Positions 1-5,136 of a DNA stretch of 5,281 bases are shown here, in pieces. The stretch comes from Hodarchaeum sp048939725. GTDB taxonomy: Archaea > Asgardarchaeota > Heimdallarchaeia > Hodarchaeales > Hodarchaeaceae. A program made the position numbers and the translations under genes. Location: assembly GCA_048939725.1 (NCBI GenBank), contig JBHLPG010000280.1, forward strand, positions 1 to 5,281. The letters are read 5' to 3'. Position 1 is the first letter of the stretch, and each line of letters opens with the position of its first letter. Under the pieces are notes generated by a model. That model did not search any database. It saw only the letters and a program-made list of their open reading frames with translations, and had not been told where the DNA came from.

Positions 1-362
1 TGGATCGTTATATTTCTGGGAAGCTTTTTTGCTTTAAAATTCGCATCGAGTCAGTCAATCAAGACTCCCTCCTTTCTATTTTATGTTAGAGTATGAGTAT
101 TTCTCATTACCTAATCAAACTTCGTCAATAGCTGGTTTAGATCATAAAAATATATACTAGGATCACTAGTTGCGTCTCATCTCCTAAACCTCTCAATGCG
201 ATGTTATTCATAATAAGGATCTTTGGTGTTTAAAAAATATAACAATCTCAATTCATTGACTCATTGAATAAAAGCACTCCCTGTTTTTTCCACTGTTGTT
301 CTAGCATCTAATCCCGTCTTGGGTAGAAAGATCGAACCAGTAAAAAAGAGAAGAGGAGCAGA
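1..362. other. Left-end spacer, no supported gene
   Basis: AT-rich stretch downstream of the propeller gene. No open frame with a usable start and more than a few dozen codons is visible. The first bases are open in two plus frames, to a TGA at 94-96 and a TAG at 87-89. One of these could be the tail of a gene entering from the left, but about 30 open codons in two frames at once is not evidence. On the minus strand a purine-rich AAGGAGGGAG (about 66-75) looks like a strong ribosome binding site, but the frames after it stop within 4 to 17 codons. Small repeats seen are an ACTAG/CTAGT inverted repeat (156-170) and two copies of TCATTGA eight bases apart near 254-268. No tRNA or other RNA fold was recognised. 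Confidence 0.6.
340..358 (-). terminator. T-rich terminator of the propeller gene
   Basis: On the minus strand, within 20 bases after the TAA stop at 365-363, there is a pyrimidine-rich run (CTCCTCTTCTC) that ends in six T (plus-strand A at 342-347). Archaeal RNA polymerase commonly terminates at oligo-T tracts in the non-template strand without a stem-loop. Position and composition fit, but no hairpin supports it. Confidence 0.4.
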
Positions 363-1820
363 TTACCGTTTGCCCCTTTTCCTCCAGATGATCAACACAC
401 CCATACAACCGATAACTGAGAACAGATTGGGAAAAGCTGTGGCAGATTCTGGTTCTTGGGACGAAGTTATCTCTGGTGTTGTCACTTGTGGAGTGGTGAT
501 GGGTGGAGTGGTAGTAGGAATGGATGTTATTTCTACTTCATTAAGTTTTAACAGCCATGTATCATATCCCCCGACCCCAAAAGAGCTAGTCCATCCAGTA
601 AGAAGTAGTCCACCATCGGTTGTTTGGATCAATGGGCGAGATGAGCCAAGAAGTTCATCTGATGCACCTCCGAAGGTTTGATTCCATTCATGGTGACCCA
701 TAACATCTGTTTTCACCAGCCAGAAGTCAGTATATCCGGCGCCAAACGAAACAGTTTCTCCTGCAAGAACAAATCCCCCATCAACAGTTTGAATCAACGC
801 CATAGCCTGATCAGAATATCTTCCTCCGAAGGTCTGATTCCATTCATGGTGACCCATAGCATCCGTTTTCACCAGCCAGAAGTTAGTATTACCCGCGTCA
901 AACGAATCAGTTCCTCCTGCAAGAACATATCCCCCGTCAGCAGTTTGAAGCAGGGAGCGAGCCCCATCATGAGTGGTTCTTCCGAATGTTTTGTTCCATT
1001 CTTCCTGCCCAGTGGCATTCGTTTTTACCAACCAGAATTCATGATTACCTGCACCAAACGAACGAGTACTTCCTACAAGAGCATAACCCCCATCAACAGT
1101 TTGAATCAGGGAAGAAGCCCACTCCCATTCTGATCCTCCAAATGTGTTGTTCCATTCATGGTGACCCGTGGCATTCGTTTTCACCAGCCAGAAGTCACTA
1201 TTACCGTATAAATTAGTGGATCCTGCAAGTACAAATCCCCCATCAGCAGCTTGGATCAGGGAACTAGCCCAATCCCAGTCCCCATATGTTCCTCCGAATG
1301 TTTTGTTCCATTCCTCTAGCCCGTTGGCATCCGTTTTCACCAGCCAGAAATCATTAACAGAGTCATTAGGAGGAATAGTCGTCCCTGTAAGAGCATACCC
1401 CCCGTCAGTAGTTTGGATCAGGGAGTAAGCACTATCCCTATCGCTATCCCCATATGTTTTATTCCAGATCATCGTACCAGTACTATCTGTTTTGATCAGC
1501 CAGAAATCTTCTTCACCAGCACCATAAGACCGTGTGTATCCAGCAAGGGCAAAGCCACCATCCACTGTTTGAATTACTGATCCAGCACAGTCATCGTCCG
1601 TTCCTCCAAAAGTTTGACTCCATTGCATTTGGAGGCGTGTTCTCGTAGTTCCATTTGGTTCTGCTACCGTGAAATTAATCAAATTCTGGGAACCAAGGGC
1701 TAACCCAATAAAACATCCTAAAAAAACGATTCTTTTGATAGTATCAGTCGTAAATGTCATTTTTACTTTTTCTGCGAGTAGAATAACTATTAAACATCCA
1801 TAAATAACTCTCTTCTTCAC
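363..1820 (-). CDS. Secreted seven-repeat beta-propeller-like surface protein with C-terminal membrane anchor
   Basis: Predicted 485-residue cell-surface protein; its molecular function is unknown. Residues 67-430 are seven repeats with the pattern W-N-x-T-F-G-G, then L-I-Q-T-x-D-G-G, then F-W-L-V-K-T. The repeat tryptophans are at 67, 119, 171, 223, 275, 327 and 379, exactly 52 apart. Repeats of this length and pattern, seven in number, suggest a seven-bladed beta-propeller, which usually serves binding or structure; no catalytic motif is visible. A Thr/Pro-rich stalk follows (about 432-455), then a membrane helix (about 464-479) and a basic tail, so the repeats should face outside. The GTG start is preceded by a good ribosome binding site (AGGTGAT, 1825-1831). 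It adds a short hydrophobic stretch (about 6-16) ahead of a normal-looking signal sequence (about 30-42). An ATG at 1760 (residue 21) would give that signal alone but lacks such a site. The gene is richer in G+C (about 43-50% in lines counted) than its neighbours (about 33-35%). Confidence 0.85.
   Translation of the reverse strand: MKKRVIYGCLIVILLAEKVKMTFTTDTIKRIVFLGCFIGLALGSQNLINFTVAEPNGTTRTRLQMQWSQTFGGTDDDCAGSVIQTVDGGFALAGYTRSYGAGEEDFWLIKTDSTGTMIWNKTYGDSDRDSAYSLIQTTDGGYALTGTTIPPNDSVNDFWLVKTDANGLEEWNKTFGGTYGDWDWASSLIQAADGGFVLAGSTNLYGNSDFWLVKTNATGHHEWNNTFGGSEWEWASSLIQTVDGGYALVGSTRSFGAGNHEFWLVKTNATGQEEWNKTFGRTTHDGARSLLQTADGGYVLAGGTDSFDAGNTNFWLVKTDAMGHHEWNQTFGGRYSDQAMALIQTVDGGFVLAGETVSFGAGYTDFWLVKTDVMGHHEWNQTFGGASDELLGSSRPLIQTTDGGLLLTGWTSSFGVGGYDTWLLKLNEVEITSIPTTTPPITTPQVTTPEITSSQEPESATAFPNLFSVIGCMGVLIIWRKRGKR
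531..1622 (-). repeat. Seven in-frame tandem repeats of about 156 bp (propeller blades)
   Basis: The coding region for residues 67-430 is a tandem array. Repeats 1 to 6 are exactly 156 bp and the last is three residues longer before its DGG motif. The DNA itself is repetitive: 667-729 and 823-885 match at 59 of 63 positions, with all four differences being transitions, and the 'ttccattca' block recurs at 682, 838 and 1150, multiples of 156 apart. This points to duplication or gene conversion within the gene. Because of the array, plus-strand open frames across this region also look repetitive; they are antisense shadows. Confidence 0.9.
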
Positions 1821-1824
1821 TTAA

Positions 1825-1831
1825 ATCACCT
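1825..1831 (-). promoter_or_regulatory. Ribosome binding site deciding the GTG start of the propeller gene
   Basis: On the minus strand AGGTGAT is followed by TTTA-type spacing to the GTG at 1820-1818. It matches the archaeal anti-Shine-Dalgarno complement GGAGGTGAT over seven bases. This is the main reason to prefer GTG 1820 over ATG 1760, which has only an A-rich run upstream. Confidence 0.5.
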
Positions 1832-1840
1832 TTCTTCAAT

Positions 1841-1871
1841 CATTTATATCGATAGATAATTGTGCTTTATG
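1841..1871 (-). promoter_or_regulatory. Candidate TATA elements for the propeller gene
   Basis: Two AT-rich candidates on the minus strand: TATAAAT at 1848-1842 and ACATAAAG near 1872-1865. With archaeal spacing of about 25 bases, the nearer one would start transcription at about 1820. That would leave out the ribosome binding site and favour either a leaderless message or the ATG at 1760. The farther one would start near 1842 and give a short leader containing the site. The sequence alone does not decide. Confidence 0.3.
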
Positions 1872-2042
1872 TTTTCAATTTTAATTTTCTGTTGGTAAGC
1901 TGGACTATTTGATCTAACCTAGCATTTACTTCTTAATTTTCCAATATTCTTATCTAATATTATGGTTTTTCGGAATTTATTTTCATTAAACTTTCGTAAA
2001 TTTCATATAAAAATCTTTCCACATATATTTGGCTGTACAAAC

Positions 2043-2063
2043 AACTGTACAGATTGTACAGTT
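2043..2063. promoter_or_regulatory. Perfect 9+3+9 inverted repeat (TGTACA type), probable operator
   Basis: Arms AACTGTACA (2043-2051) and TGTACAGTT (2055-2063) are perfect reverse complements around the spacer GAT. A further TGTACA lies at 2034-2039, in line with the first arm and 12 bases before it. The symmetric, closely spaced form suits a dimeric winged-helix or ribbon-helix-helix regulator. It sits 84-104 bases after the winged-helix stop and about 220 bases upstream of the propeller start. As RNA it could form a 9-bp hairpin with a tight 3-base loop, but no T run follows on either strand, so a terminator role is less likely. Confidence 0.55.
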
Positions 2064-2064
2064 A

Positions 2065-2084
2065 GATGTATCTGTAAATACATC
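2065..2084. promoter_or_regulatory. Second inverted repeat, 7+6+7, beside the TGTACA dyad
   Basis: Arms GATGTAT (2065-2071) and ATACATC (2078-2084) are perfect reverse complements around CTGTAA. It begins one base after the previous dyad ends and shares TGTA/TACA half-site character with it, which suggests a second binding site in a composite operator. A chance 7-bp dyad is possible in such AT-rich DNA; the adjacency is what makes it notable. Confidence 0.35.
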
Positions 2085-2146
2085 ATTTCTTACACCAATT
2101 TTCAATTTTAATCTCATATTACCCCACAGATTCTATAAATCATCAT

Positions 2147-2716
2147 TTAATTCGGTTTAAGTTTATTAATTTTCATAGATTCATAGATAAAGATAACAGA
2201 ACCAAATAACAAGAAAAAGAAAAGTAAAATAGTGCCAGGATTCGTGATAAAAGAATCACCCAAAATTAAAGCAAAAAGAAAGAATAAGAGGAAGCCTAAG
2301 AGAAAAACACATAAATAAAGAGAATACCTAGGAATAAAAAATTCACCAATTTCAACATAGAAATTCAAGAGGCCGCTTTTAACCCTTTCATTTATGAGAT
2401 ATTTATCGGTATCATCATCTTTAATAACAATACCTGCTGAAACAAGTTTTTTTATCTGATAGTAAGCAAGACCTGGAGAGGAAAAGTCGAGAGCTTTATG
2501 AACCTCACGAATACTAGCTGCACCATTGTCCAAGAGAAACCAATATACTTGAAGGGTTTTTCCTTGGAGTATTTCGGAAAAAACAGAGTTATTGGAAATT
2601 CCCTTAGTAGTGAGTTTACGTTTAACCCTGGAAATATGAGTTTCTTCAGTTTCTATTTCGATAGTCCCTTTTTGTTTTTCCTGTTTTACTTGGTTATTAT
2701 GTAATTGTTTCGTCAT
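2147..2716 (-). CDS. Membrane-anchored winged helix-turn-helix regulator
   Basis: 189 residues. After a charged, Lys/Glu-rich N-terminal tail (1-45) comes a winged helix-turn-helix domain (about 51-110): helix one near 54-64, helix two near 68-76 (IREVHKAL), a recognition helix near 79-94 (SPGLAYYQIKKLVSAG), and a wing with an acidic turn (IKDDDTDKYLI). Two hydrophobic helices follow at about 132-152 and 161-178, then a basic end. This places the DNA-binding domain in the cytoplasm next to the membrane. Family knowledge: such domains bind DNA as dimers in ArsR/MarR-like regulators; the ligand here is unknown. The ATG overlaps the TGA of the upstream binding-protein gene as ATGA and has a strong ribosome binding site inside that gene, so the two are translated together. 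The likely role is to control transcription in response to the binding protein or to a membrane signal, which is inference. The winged-helix fold is fairly sure, the regulatory targets unknown. Confidence 0.85.
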   Translation of the reverse strand: MTKQLHNNQVKQEKQKGTIEIETEETHISRVKRKLTTKGISNNSVFSEILQGKTLQVYWFLLDNGAASIREVHKALDFSSPGLAYYQIKKLVSAGIVIKDDDTDKYLINERVKSGLLNFYVEIGEFFIPRYSLYLCVFLLGFLLFFLFALILGDSFITNPGTILLFFFLLFGSVIFIYESMKINKLKPN

Positions 2717-4827
2717 TTATACACCCTCCTGACATATTTGGCCATCTGTTGATTTCTAACCATTATAAACAGTATAATAATTATTATAGGTAGCATTAAA
2801 ATCGTTATAAAAGGAATTAGTTTATACGTGACTTGTCTGAGGACTTCACACAAACGTAAAAGATTAAATTCACTCTCTAGTACAACTTCAATATAATGAA
2901 GAGAGGAATTAGCAATTATTGTTGGAAGCAATTTCCAAGAACCAGTTGTTTCTTGATATTTGTACATGGCAAGATTAGTAGTAGACGGTCCTTTTACTTC
3001 CGAAGAGTCATAATAACAACGAAATCGATAGAATGTGTCTAACTTATTAATTTCCACTGTAAAATATTTTCCGAAGGCATTTGCACTAGGAAGAAAGTCC
3101 TTCAAATTATGGCTCATTTTCACGGTTGTAATTATTGATTCATTAGCAGGATTGGTAATAATAACATCGGTAATTGGAAAATATATTGCTTGATCTTTAA
3201 CCTCAACATTTGACACAGTTTTTGGCGGACTTGAACTAGATTCATGGATTTTATATTGAGGAAAGGGAGAAAGAGAAGAATCAAACATTGGATTTGTATA
3301 ATTAAAATTAAAACGATAACTTCCACTAAGATGGAAGTATGGAGCAAGATCTTTCGCTTGCCAATACTTGTACCCTCGTGAGTACAAAAGTAAGTAGGGA
3401 GATTCTTCTTGAGTAACATTTTGGACTAAGCTATAATAATATTCGCGTTCTTGACGAACAGGAGTAGAACGACCCATTATCGTAAAACTATCTAAAGCTG
3501 GATTTACAAAGGCACCCACATTCTTTGCTCCAGTAGAATGAAGGAGTGAATATGTGTATCTTGGATCGAAATCAATTATATATGAAAATGTTAGATCGAA
3601 ATCGCCTTTGGCTCTTTGCCTGAACCATTCATCATGTGATTCGGATGTATCATTCACAATATTATATTCAATTCCTAGATCTTGTATATTTTCTGAAAGA
3701 ACTCCTGATAAAGGGCCAGGATGAACAATAGTAAGTGAAAATCTAGTACCATTTTCATCACGAGTATATCCTGCTCCATCTAGCAAACTATTAGCTAAAT
3801 CTGGGTTATAAGGATACCCTACCACGGATGAATCGTAACCAAACATACCTGGAGGAATTATAGACCTGAGAGGCGTTAGATTGAGATGAGGAGCATCCTG
3901 GACCAATGCAACCTTATTTATCCCATAATTAATCGCAAGTCGTACATTTCTATTAGTCAATAACGGATTACGATGATTAAACCAACCTAGTTGCATAATA
4001 GGACGACTGAAGATCTCAGATTGAGTCCAATGGGTATCAGAAGGGTCAAGACTACCACGATTATCAATATAATCGAGTTTATTTGACTGGATATCTGCTT
4101 CTAATGTCGCACTATCAGGATAGAAGTAATAGTGAATCTCTTTGAAAGGAGCGAGTCCGCCATGATATTGATCAAAGCGATCAAAATGAAGGAATGTTAA
4201 GTTTGATTTGTCTTGATCGAAAGTATAAGGTCCTGTACCAATTGGTGTAGTTAGATTTTTTCCTTCAAAGCTATTGGGAGAGGGAATCATAAACATCTGA
4301 GCCTCTCGAATGAGAAAAGGAGCATAAGATTCATAGAAATGGAATGTAACCTGAAATTCGTTTATTATTTCAATGGAATCTAAAGGAGTAGACTGATTTT
4401 CAACTCCACGAGTTCTCTCGAGTGCAAATTCGATTGCGGAAGCATTAAACTTAGAACCATCATGAAAAATGATGTTATCACGAAGGTAGAATGTCCAATG
4501 TTTACTATCGTTGGTTACAACCCATTGATAGGCTAAAACAGGTACCACCTCTTGTTTTGTTTCATCAAAATCGACAAGTGGTTCATAGATTAGCGAAAGA
4601 GGGACTTGAACAATCTCATTAAGAGGATCAAGCTCAACATTGGGATTACCAATGTGTGCTCCACAACCAAACCGAGCAATATCGGGAAGGGTCTGCTGTG
4701 TTGATTGGACAAGTACTTTTGGAGTCTGAGAAGGATAATCAATGAAAGATTTGAAAGAAGTGTAATTTAAAGATGAGAAAATTGAAATACAAAGTAGTAA
4801 TAGAATGATGTATTTGGAGTATTTCAT
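2713..4827 (-). CDS. Family 5 solute-binding protein (peptide/nickel type) with extra domain and C-terminal membrane helix
   Basis: 704 residues. An N-terminal signal or anchor helix (about 6-20) has no convincing lipobox. Residues about 50-525 match the extracellular solute-binding family 5 (SBP_bac_5; OppA/DppA/NikA type). Visible family marks are LIYEPLVDFD (79-88), the W-x-F-x-L-R-D...F-H-D-G segment (111-124), PIGTGPYTF (195-203), R-N-V-R-L-A-I-N-Y (293-301) and the P-P-G...Y-P-Y-N-P-D-L-A segment (325-345). Normal members end after about 500-550 residues. This one continues with a beta-rich domain (about 540-655), a membrane helix (about 671-690) and a basic tail (691-704). Thirteen N-x-S/T sequons support an extracellular location. 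Known members deliver oligopeptides, nickel or sugars to an ABC permease; the ligand cannot be read here, and no permease or ATPase gene is in the window. The next gene overlaps by four bases and encodes a membrane winged-helix protein, so a sensory role is plausible. The ATG has only a weak ribosome binding site (AAAGG nine bases upstream). Confidence 0.9.
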   Translation of the reverse strand: MKYSKYIILLLLCISIFSSLNYTSFKSFIDYPSQTPKVLVQSTQQTLPDIARFGCGAHIGNPNVELDPLNEIVQVPLSLIYEPLVDFDETKQEVVPVLAYQWVVTNDSKHWTFYLRDNIIFHDGSKFNASAIEFALERTRGVENQSTPLDSIEIINEFQVTFHFYESYAPFLIREAQMFMIPSPNSFEGKNLTTPIGTGPYTFDQDKSNLTFLHFDRFDQYHGGLAPFKEIHYYFYPDSATLEADIQSNKLDYIDNRGSLDPSDTHWTQSEIFSRPIMQLGWFNHRNPLLTNRNVRLAINYGINKVALVQDAPHLNLTPLRSIIPPGMFGYDSSVVGYPYNPDLANSLLDGAGYTRDENGTRFSLTIVHPGPLSGVLSENIQDLGIEYNIVNDTSESHDEWFRQRAKGDFDLTFSYIIDFDPRYTYSLLHSTGAKNVGAFVNPALDSFTIMGRSTPVRQEREYYYSLVQNVTQEESPYLLLYSRGYKYWQAKDLAPYFHLSGSYRFNFNYTNPMFDSSLSPFPQYKIHESSSSPPKTVSNVEVKDQAIYFPITDVIITNPANESIITTVKMSHNLKDFLPSANAFGKYFTVEINKLDTFYRFRCYYDSSEVKGPSTTNLAMYKYQETTGSWKLLPTIIANSSLHYIEVVLESEFNLLRLCEVLRQVTYKLIPFITILMLPIIIIILFIMVRNQQMAKYVRRVYK
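2722..2730 (-). promoter_or_regulatory. Ribosome binding site of the winged-helix gene, inside the upstream gene
   Basis: AGGAGGGTG on the minus strand, five bases before the ATG at 2716. The same bases are the AGG AGG GTG codons for Arg-Arg-Val near the C-terminus of the binding protein. The basic tail and the internal ribosome binding site therefore share sequence, which supports both the start choice and coupled translation. Confidence 0.75.
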
Positions 4828-4877
4828 GGTTTCAGGCCTTTCCTTTTATTATCAAAGCCATCTAATTAGTGAAGTGT

Positions 4878-4894
4878 AATAATATAGCTTTTTC
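4878..4894 (-). promoter_or_regulatory. Candidate BRE/TATA promoter of the binding-protein operon
   Basis: On the minus strand a purine-rich GGAAAAAGC is followed by TATATTAT (4886-4879), resembling an archaeal BRE plus TATA box. A start about 25 bases downstream would fall near 4858 and give a leader of about 30 bases before the ATG at 4827. A second AT-rich candidate, ATATTATA near 4903-4896, lies just upstream. Both are common words in this AT-rich DNA, hence modest confidence. Confidence 0.35.
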
Positions 4895-4937
4895 CTATAA
4901 TATCTCCTCTTTTTAAGGTTAACTATCGATTCTACTG

Positions 4938-4953
4938 GTACTAACGTTAGTAC
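4938..4953. promoter_or_regulatory. Perfect 16-bp palindrome upstream of the operon promoter
   Basis: GTACTAAC directly followed by its reverse complement GTTAGTAC, with no spacer. It lies about 110 bases before the binding-protein ATG and about 45 bases upstream of the candidate TATA element, a position suited to an activator or to a regulator of a divergent transcript. It ends in GTAC, the core also found in the 2043-2063 dyad, but the rest of the half site differs. A related TAACGTTGG occurs at 5082-5090. Confidence 0.45.
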
Positions 4954-5029
4954 AGAGAAGAAAAGGCAATTACAGGCAATAAAAGCTCAGAAAAATGAGA
5001 TAGAAAATAAAAAAAGCTAAAGATGGATG

Positions 5030-5053
5030 AAGAGAACCTTTTCTCTTTTTTTT
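5030..5053 (+). terminator. Hairpin followed by eight T, terminator-like on the plus strand
   Basis: Arms AAGAGAA (5030-5036) and TTCTCTT (5041-5047) are perfect reverse complements around CCTT, and the T run covers 5046-5053. It has the form of an intrinsic terminator for plus-strand transcription, and the T run alone would suit archaeal termination. The stem is A+T-rich and weak. No clear plus-strand gene precedes it, so it may end an unseen small transcript or stop transcription coming toward the right-hand frames. Confidence 0.35.
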
Positions 5054-5098
5054 GTGTAACCTTCCGATTTCCAATGTCGCTTAACGTTGGTTAGATTA

Positions 5099-5126
5099 AA
5101 GTTTTTACGGAAAAACTTACGGAAAA
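5099..5126. repeat. Perfect 8-bp-arm hairpin overlapping a 12-bp-spaced direct repeat
   Basis: Arms AAGTTTTT (5099-5106) and AAAAACTT (5111-5118) flank ACGG. The word TTACGGAAAA occurs twice, at 5105-5114 and 5117-5126, exactly 12 bases apart, so the second copy extends the hairpin region. Possible roles are a regulator site before a plus-strand gene or a terminator for a minus-strand gene ending at 5149. Confidence 0.35.
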
Positions 5127-5136
5127 TGTCATATAA

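Larger units (their letters stand above)
1821..2146. other. Spacer between the winged-helix gene and the propeller gene
   Basis: 326 bases, very AT-rich. It contains the promoter elements of the propeller gene at its left side, and the TGTACA inverted-repeat cluster at 2033-2084 with a TATA-like AAATATATG (minus, 2030-2022) just beside it. No hairpin followed by T, and no clear oligo-T terminator, is seen directly after the winged-helix stop at 2147, so read-through into this spacer is possible. Short minus-strand frames in 1860-2010 encode Lys/Asn/Ile-rich peptides of under 30 codons, which are expected by chance at this composition. Confidence 0.6.

Noticed and set aside
20..75. Strong AAGGAGGGAG ribosome binding site on the minus strand followed by a 16-codon frame from TTG
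   Set aside because: The peptide is very short and has a rare start; the neighbouring longer frame is broken by TGA after three codons. A lone purine run is weak evidence.
315..345. GGTTCGATC on the minus strand, resembling a tRNA T-loop
   Set aside because: No acceptor, anticodon or D stems could be paired around it at tRNA spacing.
319..1428. Several plus-strand open frames over the propeller gene, some with repeated peptide motifs
   Set aside because: They are antisense to a clear repeat protein; their repetitiveness is the mirror of the 156-bp array, they overlap one another, and none has a recognisable domain or start signal.
1862..2010. Short minus-strand frames in the spacer encoding Lys/Asn-rich peptides that could be joined by a frameshift into a decayed gene
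   Set aside because: Runs of 20-28 open codons are expected in DNA this AT-rich, and no start with a ribosome binding site or familiar motif is present.
2043..2063. The 9-bp dyad as an intrinsic terminator for the winged-helix gene
   Set aside because: No T run follows the stem on the minus strand, the loop is only three bases, and two more similar half sites adjoin it, which fits an operator better.
2498..2704. Plus-strand 68-codon frame opposite the winged-helix gene
   Set aside because: Antisense to the charged tail and DNA-binding domain, with a Phe-rich translation arising from Lys/Glu codons read backwards.
3132..3419. Minus-strand 95-codon frame inside the binding-protein gene
   Set aside because: It lies in another frame within the well-supported family 5 gene; its Leu/Ile-rich translation is typical of out-of-frame reading.
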